Notes: a model not told the origin generated them from the sequence alone. Counted from the stretch's first letter, positions 16,039 to 24,844 are shown. The stretch: 64,000 bases of DNA from Streptosporangium roseum DSM 43021 (GCF_000024865.1 NC_013595.1:9548001-9612000), one strand, 5' to 3'. A program made the numbers and translations.

Positions 16039-16626
16039 TCAGCGGCCGTCCCGACCATCTGGCAGAGCACCGTTAACCAGCGCGGCCTGCACCGCCCGCA
16101 CAGCCGAGGTGATGCACGGAGCCGCATTGGCGATCGAGCGGCTGACCAGATGTTCGGGGCCGTAGCGAGAGTGGATCTCCGCCAGCCGGTCGGCGACGTT
16201 GAGGGGAGTTCCGTCCGGGCTAGTGGTCATGTCGCAGTAGGTCAGCGCCTCCACCAACTCCGGACGCTCCTGGTCGAACTCTTCGTTGAGCGCGTCGAGC
16301 AGGCCGCGCTCAGTCGCCTCGTAGACCGAACACGAGTGATGCGCGACCAGCCGGACGAGCTTGTCGTCGGTCTGGTGGACGTCGCGCAGGTAGCGGGCGC
16401 CGTCGAGCGGGTGGAAGCCGGTGTCGATCAGCTCGGGCGCGTATCCGATGTCGTGCAGCCAGGCCGCGGCGGTCAGCAGGTCGGACTCCTCCCCGAGGAT
16501 CGGCGCCAGCGATTCGGCGCGTGCGGCCACCCCTTGCGTGTGCGCCCACCGGCGCGGCAGCGACTCGGCAAGGAGGTGGTGGGCCAGGTCACGCGCCCAC
16601 TCAGCTTGTCCCATGCGGTTCACCAT
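16039..16626 (-). CDS. HD-domain phosphohydrolase-like protein
   Basis: Protein of 195 residues with an HD hydrolase fold. Metal ligands are suggested by RRWAHTQGVAARAE, AAAWLHDIGYAPELI (the HD pair) and HHSCSVYEA. Related proteins cleave nucleotides or phosphoesters. The C-terminal part (LTYCDMTTSPDGTPLNVADR) contains a further Asp. The ATG at 16624-16626 is chosen; an ATG four codons later is possible. It is in the same direction as the ABM gene 141 bp downstream. Fragments of relatives occur at 46390-46530 and 48174-48461, showing that this gene belongs to the shared element backbone. Confidence 0.75.
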   Translation of the reverse strand: MVNRMGQAEWARDLAHHLLAESLPRRWAHTQGVAARAESLAPILGEESDLLTAAAWLHDIGYAPELIDTGFHPLDGARYLRDVHQTDDKLVRLVAHHSCSVYEATERGLLDALNEEFDQERPELVEALTYCDMTTSPDGTPLNVADRLAEIHSRYGPEHLVSRSIANAAPCITSAVRAVQAALVNGALPDGRDGR

Positions 16627-16681
16627 AGATGCCGGTCCCCGAAGTGAATCCAGAGTTGCGGACGAGACGTCTCAAGACGTC

Positions 16682-17155
16682 TCAGTCTGGCGCGAATCGA
16701 ACAAATCGGCCCTTGCCGTGCGCTGCCACGATCAGCCCCTCGTGTCTCAGCTCGTCGAGAGCCTGGCGGACCGTGTTACGCGAGGCCCCGTGGTGTCTGC
16801 GCAAGGCCGTCTCGCTCGGCAGCCTGGCGCCGGCCACGAGGGCCCCGGTACGGATCTGCTCCCGCAGGTCATTCGCGATCACCTGATACCGGTAGGCCGG
16901 ACCCGTCTCCTGGTCGGGGTCGTTAACCACGCGTCCCCTGCCGGGCAGCGCGGTGATCAGCCCCTCTCCCTCCAATAGGGCCAGGCCGCGCCGGACGGTA
17001 CTGCGGGCTACGCGGAAGCGCTCGGCCAGGGCTGGTTCTGAGGGCAGGGTGCTTCCTCGGGGATACTCGCCGGCGGTGATCTGGGCGCGGATGCGGTCGG
17101 CGAGCTGGCGGTAGACCAGCCCGCCGGTCAGCCATCGACTCGTGGCGGCTCTCAT
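16682..17155 (-). CDS. Protein with two tandem GntR winged-helix domains
   Basis: The whole 157-residue protein consists of two GntR DNA-binding domains. Domain 1 (about residues 14-76) has YRQLADRIRAQITAGEYPRG, LPSEPALAERFRVARSTVRR and LITALPGRGRVV. Domain 2 (about 88-154) has YQVIANDLREQIRTGALVAG, LPSETALRRHHGASRNTVRQ and LIVAAHGKGRFV. No effector domain is present. A single chain could therefore cover both half sites of an operator. It overlaps nothing but starts five bases after the stop of the upstream gene, so coupling is likely. It is probably an element regulator; the target is unknown. Confidence 0.8.
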   Translation of the reverse strand: MRAATSRWLTGGLVYRQLADRIRAQITAGEYPRGSTLPSEPALAERFRVARSTVRRGLALLEGEGLITALPGRGRVVNDPDQETGPAYRYQVIANDLREQIRTGALVAGARLPSETALRRHHGASRNTVRQALDELRHEGLIVAAHGKGRFVRFAPD

Positions 17156-17159
17156 CGGA

Positions 17160-17504
17160 TCAGCCGCGGTACGCGTCTGCGATCTTGCCCACGTTGACGC
17201 TGAGTGCTCCCTGTTCGCCCTCGCGCCAGCCTTCGCGCGCGGCAGCGGCGATCCGCTCGGCGGCCTTCAGCAGATGCAGGGACGAGGTCCGCTCGTCGTG
17301 CTGATCACCCCAGTAGAACCAGTGGAACGCCATCTGCACGTACACGCGCCGGGTCCGGAAGTGACGGTCGACGACCTCCAGGCAGGGCTGCCCGCCGCTG
17401 TCCACGATCAGGACCGTGGTGGTCTCATGCGGCCGGAGCTCGATCTCCAGAGCGGTGAGAAGGTCTTGTTGGTAGGCGCGCTGTCGCTCCCGTGCGATCG
17501 TCAT
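17160..17504 (-). CDS. AICE-associated hypothetical protein
   Basis: Soluble protein of 114 residues, family not recognised. It starts MTIARERQRAYQQDLLTALE, has TTTVLIVDSGGQPCLEVVD and YVQMAFHWFYWGDQHDER, and ends LSVNVGKIADAYRG. The ATG at 17502-17504 follows a GGGAG site; the frame is open further upstream without support. It is the first gene of a two-gene unit with the double GntR protein and is divergent from the HTH regulator at 17666. Confidence 0.6.
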   Translation of the reverse strand: MTIARERQRAYQQDLLTALEIELRPHETTTVLIVDSGGQPCLEVVDRHFRTRRVYVQMAFHWFYWGDQHDERTSSLHLLKAAERIAAAAREGWREGEQGALSVNVGKIADAYRG

Positions 17505-17665
17505 GTGGTGAACTCCCGTCGGCGTGGAGGGCAAGGTCCGGATGCTGGACCCCGTGCCGACGAGCTTCGTCCGCGTGGTCTTTTCCTGACACCACAACTA
17601 GGGGACGTCTAGGGATGTTTTATGTTAGCGTCGCAGGCAGTGCCCCTGTCACGGAAGGCGCCCCC

Positions 17666-18400
17666 ATGAACGAGAACCTTCGCCACGCCCTCATCCGAGC
17701 ACGGATACAACCCCTCGACGTCGCCACCCACTTGGCCGTTGACCCCAAAACCGTGAGCCGCTGGCTGAGCGGCCGGGTCCCACACCCCCGCCATCGCCTG
17801 GCCGTCGCCGACCTCCTCCACGTTGACGAGGGTGACCTGTGGCCTGAGAGCGTGCGCCAGCGTCGAGGGCTCTCCACCGAGATCAAGGCCGTCTATCCGC
17901 ACCGTTGGGCTGTGCCGGCCGACGCTTGGCGCACGTTCTTTGAGTCCGCCAGCAAGGAGATCAGCATCCTCGTCTACAGCGGGCTGTTCCTCGCCGAAGA
18001 TGCCGGGCTACTGCGCATCTTGGCCGAGCGAGCGAAGACCGGGGTGAGGGTGCGCATCCTGCTCGGCGATCCCGACAGCCCGCACGTGGCAGCCCGCGGA
18101 GTCGAGGAAGGCATCGGCGGCGACGTCATGGCCGCCAGAGTTCGTAACGCCCTCACCCTCTACCAACCGCTCCGAGGGGTTGAAGGAGTCGAGATCCGTT
18201 TGCACCGCACGGTGCTCTACAACTCCATCTACCGCGCGGACGACGAACTGCTGGTCAACCTCCACGCCTATGGCGCCCGAGCCCCCGAGGCTCCCGTCAT
18301 CTACGTGACCCACAGCCAGGCTGACAGCCCGGCAACGACCTACCTCGACAGCTTCGAACGCGTCTGGAACAGCGCCAAACCCGCAGCCCAGGGAGCCTAA
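17666..18400 (+). CDS. HTH regulator with C-terminal DUF5919/PLD-like domain (diverged paralogue)
   Basis: Protein of 244 residues, clearly homologous along its length to the regulator at 14353 but diverged. The HTH part has PLDVATHLAVDPKTVSRWLS; the C-terminal domain has VYPHRWAVPADAWRTFFESA, ISILVYSGLFLAEDAGLL, GVRVRILLGDPDS and EIRLHRTVLYNSIYRADDEL. The ATG at 17666 follows GGAAGG. Upstream at about 17600 lies GGGGACGTCTAGGG, recalling the repeats before the paralogue. The presence of two such regulators in one element suggests separate control circuits or acquisition from another element. Confidence 0.72.
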   Translation: MNENLRHALIRARIQPLDVATHLAVDPKTVSRWLSGRVPHPRHRLAVADLLHVDEGDLWPESVRQRRGLSTEIKAVYPHRWAVPADAWRTFFESASKEISILVYSGLFLAEDAGLLRILAERAKTGVRVRILLGDPDSPHVAARGVEEGIGGDVMAARVRNALTLYQPLRGVEGVEIRLHRTVLYNSIYRADDELLVNLHAYGARAPEAPVIYVTHSQADSPATTYLDSFERVWNSAKPAAQGA

Positions 18401-18857
18401 TCAGCATCCTGCTCAAGATCGGAAGAAACTTATCTGTTCGTCTTTAAAGGCGATCCGCCTGCGGCGTCTCGCCGCGCGTCGGGCGGTCGCTGGCCGCGCT
18501 GCGGCTCTTCGGCCGGTCGTGGCCAGCGCCGCCCACGCGCTGATAGGCCGGCAGCGAACCGTCACGAGAGCAGAAGAGACGCCTCCGACGGTGATTTCCG
18601 GCTTCGAGGTGAGCGTCGCGTGGACCTCGAATGCTGCGGGGTGGCTGAGGGTACCCTGATCACCGCGCACATCATCGACCCAGGCAAGCCCAGCAGAGCA
18701 CCCGTCGGGTCGATGGTGTACAAGGTGATCAGGATAGGGCGATGTGTGCGGGGCCGCATCAGGGCGTGGGAACTGCGCCGAAGCGGCGGATGTAACGATC
18801 TTCTTGATTTTCCAGGAGTAACTGTCTGATCTTGGATGTGCGGTTCATCATGGGGCC
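18401..18857. other. Non-coding or decayed stretch
   Basis: No convincing gene is seen. Short open frames exist on both strands, but they lack ribosome sites and their sequence is dominated by Arg/Ala/Ser as expected for reading GC-rich DNA out of frame. It marks the boundary between the element backbone and the defence cargo. Confidence 0.4.
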
Positions 18858-19394
18858 ATGGCGCGTGGGTGGCGGACGGCGGGCGGGATAGCGGCAGGGC
18901 TCGCCCTGGTATCGCTGGGAGTGCTGCTGTTCAAGACCGGCCTTAACCATGCCAACAAGTGGGCCTGCCTGATCGGTGTATTTGCGGCGCTGCTCGGCCT
19001 GAACATCTCCGGGTACAGGGTAGTGATTAGTCGCCGTGCTCTGCGGTCCGCCCTGCAGGCCGCAGGTGACAGAGTCCGGAACGCGGTCGATCGCCGCGCA
19101 GACCATTTCCCGGAGCGTCGCCACTGGCGACACCATGCCCTGCGGCTCGGCCAAGAAGGGCAATACCGCAGGCAACGCCCCACAGCCGATCTCACACCCG
19201 CCGCCGAGGCGGCTCAGGTGACCGTGACCGCATTCTGGGTACGGTTGATCGCCGCGTCGACCATCTTCATCTCCGGGGCCGCCGCAATAGAGCGGGCTGC
19301 CAGCCGTCGGACGAACCTTCCACTCATGGACGTGCTCGAGACGTCCTCGCGGAGGACGATGCCGACGACGCCTGCAATGGCGTGCCGCATCTAA
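18858..19394 (+). CDS. Putative two-helix membrane protein, uncertain
   Basis: Frame of 178 residues. The first 55 residues look real: MARGWRTAGGIAAGLALVSL then two hydrophobic helices with a short loop (KTGLNHANKWACLIGVFAAL). The remainder (ALRSALQAAGDRVRNAVDRR onward) is basic and of low character, with a possible third hydrophobic stretch (LIAASTIFISGAAAIE). No strong ribosome site precedes the ATG. It lies 33 bp upstream of sspE and could be co-transcribed. It may be a truncated or frameshifted gene. Confidence 0.35.
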   Translation: MARGWRTAGGIAAGLALVSLGVLLFKTGLNHANKWACLIGVFAALLGLNISGYRVVISRRALRSALQAAGDRVRNAVDRRADHFPERRHWRHHALRLGQEGQYRRQRPTADLTPAAEAAQVTVTAFWVRLIAASTIFISGAAAIERAASRRTNLPLMDVLETSSRRTMPTTPAMACRI

Positions 19395-19427
19395 CGTGAC
19401 CAGCCAATTGAATTCGAAGGACGCCCC

Positions 19428-21878
19428 ATGCCCACCCAGGCCAAAGAGATATTCGAGGCGCAGAGCAAGAGCCTCCGTGAGTTGCTGTCGGACAATGGTC
19501 TCGGCCTGTACCTTCCGCCGTATCAGCGACCGTATGGCTGGGGTAAGGACAAAGTCGAGAAGCTGCTCGACGATACCCTTCACGGTCTGAAGAATCTCGG
19601 CGAGGCTTCCGACAGCTTCACCTTCCTAGGCACCGTAATCACCATCCATGACGTCAACCACGTTACGGTGCAGCCGATTCTGAAGCCCGAAGTGCCTTCC
19701 AAGGTGCTCACCGTGATCGACGGGCAGCAACGTCTGTCGAGCCTGCTCCTTCTGCTCGTGAGCCTTCACAATCTGATCCGCCAGCACTCGTGGAAGGTCT
19801 TCAAGGGCAAGACACCGGATTCCACGGACCCTGCCGGTGTCGCGCTCTACTCAGAAACCGTTAGCATCCTGCAGACCCTCAGTACTGCTTTCTATGAACG
19901 AAAGAACTTCGGCGATGCGCCGATCTACCCCCGCTTGATCCGTGCCTTCGCTGACCAGTGGTCCAAGGATGCAAAGCTCAAACTATATGAGTCTCCAATT
20001 GCGAACCTAATCTACATCTACTCGGTGAAGGCAGACGCGGAGCCCCCGACCGTGAAGCCGACCGACTTCAGGCCGAAGGCGCGTTCCGGTGCAGGTGAAA
20101 GCGAGAGCGATCTAATCAAGCGGTTCAGCGAGATCCGTGCCGCGCTAACCAAGCTCGCTCAGCGCAAACCGATTGAGGAGCTTGAGGGTTTGCCACCGCT
20201 CTCGATCTTGGCCACTCAGATCGAGTTTCAGCGTGCGCTGTTCAACCATGAGCTCGACCCCAAGCTGTGCACGTGGCTATGCGAGCTGGAGGACGAGCCC
20301 GAGGCCGTCTTGATGCGGCTCGTGTTGTTCGCCGCCTATGCCCTGAACCGCATTGCGCTGACTGTAGTGCAGGGCAAGGACGAGGACTATGCCTTTACCA
20401 TCTTCGAGTCACTGAACACAACCGGTGAGCCCTTAACTGCCTTCGAGACGTTCTTGCCGCGCGTTGTGATGGCGGAAAGAGTTCAGGACTACCGGGGCTC
20501 TAGCGCGCACGAGCGCATGAAGGCTGTTCAGAGCTACCTCGACCGATTTGACGTGGGAGAGAAGCTGCAGAATGCGACCCGCGAGCTGCTAGTGACGTTC
20601 GCCCTCGCGGAGACGGCCAAGAAGCTCTCGAAGCGGCTACCTGACCAACGCGTCTACATGAAGGACACCTTCGACCGTCATAGGGAATCCGACGACGATC
20701 GCGCTGCGTACTTGCGTCACCTGAGCGACACAGCGACTTTCGTTGGCACGACGTGGGAGCCAGCGAAGGACGCTACCCGTCAGCTCGTCGGACTCCCCAC
20801 CTCCGCCATGACGGACACGGTCAAGCTCTGCCTAGCGTTCCTAAAAGACCTCAACCACACGATCGCCATTGCACCCCTGCTGCGCTTCTACTCCGAAGCT
20901 GTTCATGCAGAAGAGGGTGAGGAGCGGGACAGACGAGTCGCGGAGTTTGAAACGGCAATCAAGGCAATCACCGCCTTCACAGTCCTCTGGCGAGCAACCC
21001 GACGTGGCACCGGGAACATCGACAGCCAGTATCGGGCCATCATGGCGGGTGACTCCTCGCTGACTGGCATGGGCCCCCTCGCGCGTCAGCGGGCGGTGCC
21101 AGACCAAGACGAGCCTGAGCCGATGGTGGACGCCGAAGCCCTGAAGAAGGAGCTCGCGGCGCGCTTGTCCAGCACCGACAAGAAGTACGGCGGCATCCCG
21201 AACCTTGCGTCGTTTCTGGCGGCGGCAACAGCGTTGCCTCTCTACACGATCAGCCGGCCGCTGACGCGCTTCCTTCTGCTGGCGGCTTACCACGACACCA
21301 TTGAAGACCCCGACCATCCCGGCCTGATAAAGCAGGGAAAGGTGGGTGTGGCTCCGTGCTTCACGTCAGACGGCTGGTTCGATGAAACGCATTTCACAAT
21401 CGAGCACATCGCTCCGCAGCAAGAGACTGGTGGATGGCACAAGGGCTTCTACAGCGAAAAGGAGATCGTTCACAAGATCGGCAATTTGGTCCTTGCGCCG
21501 GGGGCTGCTAACGCGTCACTAAGTTCGCGGCCGTGGACTGAGAAGAAGGTGCTGTATGCCGCACTTGGTGCTACGACTACCGGGGAGGCCGAGATCATCC
21601 TCAATGAGTCGGGCTTGACGTTCGCGCAGTCGACCCAGGAACTGGCCCAGATGTCTCATTACCTGCCGCATCTGCGAGCGCTCGGGCAGCGCGATGCGGA
21701 GTGGGACCCGGCTTTCATGGATCAGCGAGCCGCTGTTCTCCTTCGACTCGCCTACGCGCGGCTGAAGGACTGGCTCGGCATCGCGTGGTCAGAATCGACG
21801 ACTGATCCAGTGGTCCGCCATGTCGATGATGAGGTTGAACTCGACGAAGATGAGGACTCCGCGGAAAACACCGTCTGA
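19428..21878 (+). CDS. sspE: SspE-type effector: DUF262 NTPase plus DUF1524 HNH nickase
   Basis: Restriction effector of 816 residues. The N-terminal DUF262 domain shows YQRPYGW (32-38), FTFLGTVI (64-71) and the NTPase motif DGQQR (98-102), with the later DUF262 signature FESLNTTGEPLTAFETF (about 325-341). The C-terminal DUF1524 domain has an HNH-like arrangement: IEHIAPQQ (about 658-665) and IGNLVLAPGAANAS (about 683-696). In characterised SspABCD-SspE systems, SspE senses phosphorothioate-modified DNA through its NTPase domain and damages phage DNA with its nickase domain. GmrSD-type enzymes share this architecture, but linkage to sspABCD favours SspE. The ATG at 19428 follows AAGGA. It faces the ssp operon, separated from it by an IS630 relic and two other genes. 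Confidence 0.85.
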   Translation: MPTQAKEIFEAQSKSLRELLSDNGLGLYLPPYQRPYGWGKDKVEKLLDDTLHGLKNLGEASDSFTFLGTVITIHDVNHVTVQPILKPEVPSKVLTVIDGQQRLSSLLLLLVSLHNLIRQHSWKVFKGKTPDSTDPAGVALYSETVSILQTLSTAFYERKNFGDAPIYPRLIRAFADQWSKDAKLKLYESPIANLIYIYSVKADAEPPTVKPTDFRPKARSGAGESESDLIKRFSEIRAALTKLAQRKPIEELEGLPPLSILATQIEFQRALFNHELDPKLCTWLCELEDEPEAVLMRLVLFAAYALNRIALTVVQGKDEDYAFTIFESLNTTGEPLTAFETFLPRVVMAERVQDYRGSSAHERMKAVQSYLDRFDVGEKLQNATRELLVTFALAETAKKLSKRLPDQRVYMKDTFDRHRESDDDRAAYLRHLSDTATFVGTTWEPAKDATRQLVGLPTSAMTDTVKLCLAFLKDLNHTIAIAPLLRFYSEAVHAEEGEERDRRVAEFETAIKAITAFTVLWRATRRGTGNIDSQYRAIMAGDSSLTGMGPLARQRAVPDQDEPEPMVDAEALKKELAARLSSTDKKYGGIPNLASFLAAATALPLYTISRPLTRFLLLAAYHDTIEDPDHPGLIKQGKVGVAPCFTSDGWFDETHFTIEHIAPQQETGGWHKGFYSEKEIVHKIGNLVLAPGAANASLSSRPWTEKKVLYAALGATTTGEAEIILNESGLTFAQSTQELAQMSHYLPHLRALGQRDAEWDPAFMDQRAAVLLRLAYARLKDWLGIAWSESTTDPVVRHVDDEVELDEDEDSAENTV

Positions 21879-21968
21879 GTCGGCTTGGGATCGCATGGCA
21901 ATCCACGAATCGGTTCATTTGGCGAGTCGCCGACGTGATTGAAGGAGCTTCGGCTGAGCGTGGAGTGT

Positions 21969-23139
21969 TGCTTCTGAGGTTGAAGGGCTGAAGTTACCTC
22001 GCTGAAAGTGTGATGATCGCTCCATAGCGGTCATACCGGAGGCATGAGGTACCCCGAAGGTGGCGGGCTGACCGCCGCCGCACGCGCCAGACGAGAACAG
22101 CTGCGTTTCGAGGCCGCTGACCTGTTCGCCCAGGGAGTTGCGGCACCGGAGGTGGCCCGCCGGTTCAGGGTGAGCCGGATGTCGGCCAACCGCTGGTACC
22201 GGGCCTGGCAGGCCGGCGGCATCGAGTCCCTGGCCTCCAAAGGCCCCGGCGGGGAGAAGTGCCGCCTGGACGAGGCCCGGTTGAAGCGGTTGAAAGCCCA
22301 GCTGGAGCGCGGCCCGGCCGCGCATGGCTACACCGAGGACCAGCGCTGGACCCTGGCCCGGGTGGCGGACCTGACCGCTGCGCTGTTTCGCATCCGCTAC
22401 ACCCCGCGCGGAGCTTCCTATCTGCTGCATCGCCTCGGCTGGACCCCACAGATGCCCGTCCATCACGCCGCTGAGCGCGACGAGGAGGTGATCGAGCAGT
22501 GGACCATCGAACAGTGGCCGGCGATAAAAGGACGACGCTCGACCTGGGCGCCTGGCTGTGCTGGGAAGATGAGGCCGGACAGAACCTGAGACCGCCCAAG
22601 GCCACCACCTGGGCGCCGCAGGGCAAGACCCCGGTGATGCGCGTAACCGGCAAGGGCTACGGCCGCGTGTGCCTGGCTGGGCTGGTGTGCGCCAAGCCCG
22701 GGCAGCGCACCCGGCTGATGTATCGGATGCTGATCCGGCGCAGGCGACCCGGGGAGGTCAAGGGCTTTGATCCCCGGCGGTTCGCAGCTCTGCTGGATGC
22801 CGCGCACGTCCAGCTCGGCGGGGCGATCGTGCTGGTGTGGGACAACGACCGCCGCCACTTGTCGGCCGCGATGCGCGCGTTGATCGATGCCCGCCCGTGG
22901 CTGACGGTCTTTCACCTGCCCGCTTACGCGCCGGAGCTGAAAGGCGGCCGAGGGCGTGTGGTCGGCGCTCAAGCGCGCTTTGGCCAACCTCGCGCCTCGC
23001 GACATCGACGAACTCGCCGGAGTCGTCGCCACCAAGCTCAAACGAATGCAGTACCGATCCGGCCTGTTGGACGGATTCATTGCTCAGACCGGCTTCATCC
23101 TCAAACCGCTGTAACTTCAGCCCTTCAACCTCAGAGGCA
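21969..23139. mobile_element. Decayed IS630-family insertion sequence with long terminal inverted repeats
   Basis: The ends carry a perfect 24-bp inverted repeat (21974-21997 against 23111-23134, starting CTGAGGTTGAAGGGCTGAAG). This extends to 29 bp with one mismatch at 21969-21997 and 23111-23139. Inside is one transposase gene broken by frameshifts. The right repeat includes the transposase stop codon. I see no clean TA target duplication, so the exact outer ends are uncertain. Confidence 0.75.
22044..23114 (+). pseudogene. IS630-family transposase, two frameshifts
   Basis: The N-terminal part in frame one has the HTH region APEVARRFRVSRMSANRWYR and GPAAHGYTEDQRWTLARVAD. Near 22530-22545 the frame changes, and the DDE domain continues as AWLCWEDEAGQNLRPPKATT, VCLAGLVCAKPG and VLVWDN. 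Near 22940-22955 the frame returns to the first, reading EGVWSALKRALANLAPRDID to the stop at 23112-23114. The usual WDNLNTH motif is altered to WDNDRRH. The protein is therefore inactive unless recoding occurs, and two shifts plus the changed motif argue against that. Confidence 0.85.
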
Positions 23140-23161
23140 CGACCTTCTGGGAGATAGCAGC

Positions 23162-24028
23162 TCAGGTCATGCACCAACCCGAGTCACAACCTGCGTCGAG
23201 GGTTCCAGGCTCCTGAGGCGCCAGCTGAATAGCGCGGTCGAGCGAGATTCCGTAACGGGTCAGGTAGGCGGCATCCCGTCCCAACATTGCCCGCTTCTCG
23301 TTTAGCGTGGCCTCGAGTTCCTCGCACTTGGCGAAGAGTTCTGGCTCGTGACGTCGCTGGTGCCGCCACGCATCCACCGTTTTGAAGGGACAAAAGAAGC
23401 ATGCGCTCTTTGAAGGCACAGGAAGCCCGGCGGCGGCGATGATCTGTATACAGTCATCGCGACGGAGAGCGAGATCGAGGAGAGGATACTCGATTTGCTC
23501 GTACGGTTCGCTTCGACGCTTGTTCGCTCGGTGAATCTCGTCCAAAGAGATCCCCACACCGACAGTTGCAGGACGGCTCGCTGTCGCGCCATGCTCTTTC
23601 AGCCATTTAGCTATTACCTTGATCTTGAAGTCTGAAGTACAAGATCGTCGACCGGGCGCACCGTTGTTCATGCGAATGGGTATTGGGATGGATCGCAATT
23701 GGGGCCGATGGAGACGTTCCCAGAGGGTTTCGATGCTGCCATCCCGCCGGCGGCGCTGTATCTCATGTATGTCGATGCCGTGCTCTCGGGCGTACCCGGT
23801 GGCGATCTCACGCACGTAGGCGAGCGTGGCCGGATGCTCGCTGTCATCTCCTACGTTTGCGAACAGGAACGTAGGAAAGTTGATCTCGCGCTGCGCGGCG
23901 AGCACTAGCAACGCCGTCGACTGAACCCCTCCGCCGTACGAGATTACCCTTGGAGAGGGTTCCTGAACTGTCGCCATAAATGGGTTCTCTCGAGGGCCCG
24001 AAACCGCTGCTTTGCCTGCACTAGGCAT
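23162..24028 (-). CDS. ATP-pyrophosphatase / PAPS-reductase-like protein (second copy type, distinct from SspD)
   Basis: Protein of 288 residues with an adenine-nucleotide alpha-hydrolase fold. The PP-loop variant is ISYGGGVQSTALLVLAAQ (29-46). Further features are FLFANVGDDSEHPATLAYV, RRSCTSDFKIKVIAKWL and ACFFCPFKTVDAW, the last with a C-x2-C that, with other cysteines, could hold an iron-sulfur cluster. It shares this layout with DndC/SspD but is not closely similar to the SspD at 25068. ATG at 24026-24028 follows GGAGGTG. A perfect AT-rich palindrome covers the presumed promoter 14 bp upstream. It might activate sulfur or modify a nucleic acid; the role is open. Confidence 0.75.
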   Translation of the reverse strand: MPSAGKAAVSGPRENPFMATVQEPSPRVISYGGGVQSTALLVLAAQREINFPTFLFANVGDDSEHPATLAYVREIATGYAREHGIDIHEIQRRRRDGSIETLWERLHRPQLRSIPIPIRMNNGAPGRRSCTSDFKIKVIAKWLKEHGATASRPATVGVGISLDEIHRANKRRSEPYEQIEYPLLDLALRRDDCIQIIAAAGLPVPSKSACFFCPFKTVDAWRHQRRHEPELFAKCEELEATLNEKRAMLGRDAAYLTRYGISLDRAIQLAPQEPGTLDAGCDSGWCMT

Positions 24029-24041
24029 TCAACACCTCCAC

Positions 24042-24067
24042 TGTGACCATAATTTATTATGGTCACA
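24042..24067. promoter_or_regulatory. Perfect 26-bp AT-rich palindrome at the promoter of the ATP-pyrophosphatase-like gene
   Basis: Arms TGTGACCATAAT (24042-24053) and ATTATGGTCACA (24056-24067) flank TT. On the minus strand the palindrome contains CATAAT-like -10 sequence and ends 14 bases before the start codon, so a bound repressor would block transcription. It stands out in GC-rich DNA. The tandem-HTH protein encoded at 24164-24844 is the nearest candidate ligand. Confidence 0.7.
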
Positions 24068-24163
24068 CGGTCAAGCGCTCTCTGCACCCAGGCCGCTACG
24101 TTTCGCATGCCCGCGGATTGATCTACCGCTTAGACGACCCGGGTTACGGTTCAGGCGACTTGA

Positions 24164-24844
24164 TTAGTCAAGGGGAGAAATGTCTTGTTTTGGGCTAGGC
24201 AAATTGAATGGGTGAGGTCGGATTTCGACGGCATGGCCAGCAGCCAGCACGCTTTCAAGAAAGCTGGTGGCAGCTGGATACTCCGCACTGGTGAAGGTGC
24301 GCGCCGCGGGGACAATCTCCTGTTCCCCTGCATGAGGGCTAGGAAGCCGTCGGCGACTCGGTTGCGCTCTCTCCCCAGCTCGAATTCGTGCGATAACGGT
24401 TTGTGAGACAGAACGGTCTCGCCGCTCGGCGTCGGCGAGAATCGTCTCCAGTCTCCACAAGGGCGAGCCTGAAAGGGTCAAGTCAGGACGAGGAAGAGTG
24501 CCACGGTTGCGCCACTGCCCGATAGCGGATGAACTCTTGCCGAAGATCCAGGAGACTTCTTGGATTCCGATCAGAGGGGGCATCTGGTCTGTGTCGTGCG
24601 TGACGTAGCCGCCTGGAATGCCCGCTTTATAGTCGTCAAGCCGCTGCAGGTCTATCTCCCGGTAACCGGGTTTGGAGAGCGCGAAGACCGTGGGCAGCAA
24701 CCAGTAGGGGCTACCAGAGATTACGCAGTCGGGTTCTTGAAGTAGAGAGCGCTTGCGCCATTGCAGCGGAGCGTCACGGGCCACCTGAAAGAGCCGCGCG
24801 ATCTCGTGGTAGCCGAGCAGGTACGGAATGCGCTCGGTGCCCAT
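24164..24844 (-). CDS. DNA-binding protein with two tandem excisionase/AlpA-like HTH repeats
   Basis: Protein of about 226 residues. Two homologous helix-turn-helix units are visible: IPYLLGYHEIARLFQVARDA with SGSPYWLLPTVFAL, and PPLIGIQEVSWIFGKSSSAI with SGSPLWRLETILAD. Each ends in a wing-like SGSPxW segment, a pattern known from MerR/AlpA-type proteins. The C-terminal third is basic and without recognised domain. Start chosen at the ATG 24842-24844; GTG two codons upstream is possible and closer to GGGGAG. It is followed by the palindrome and the ATP-pyrophosphatase-like gene, so it may regulate that gene. Confidence 0.6.
   Translation of the reverse strand: MGTERIPYLLGYHEIARLFQVARDAPLQWRKRSLLQEPDCVISGSPYWLLPTVFALSKPGYREIDLQRLDDYKAGIPGGYVTHDTDQMPPLIGIQEVSWIFGKSSSAIGQWRNRGTLPRPDLTLSGSPLWRLETILADAERRDRSVSQTVIARIRAGERAQPSRRRLPSPHAGEQEIVPAARTFTSAEYPAATSFLESVLAAGHAVEIRPHPFNLPSPKQDISPLD

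Noticed and set aside
18413..18670. A small minus-strand gene rich in Arg and Ala
   Set aside because: The composition is that of GC-rich non-coding frames, and no start signal or homology is seen.
18759..19583. A 274-codon minus-strand gene opposite the putative membrane protein
   Set aside because: No conserved feature or start signal is seen, and it overlaps the beginning of sspE on the opposite strand.
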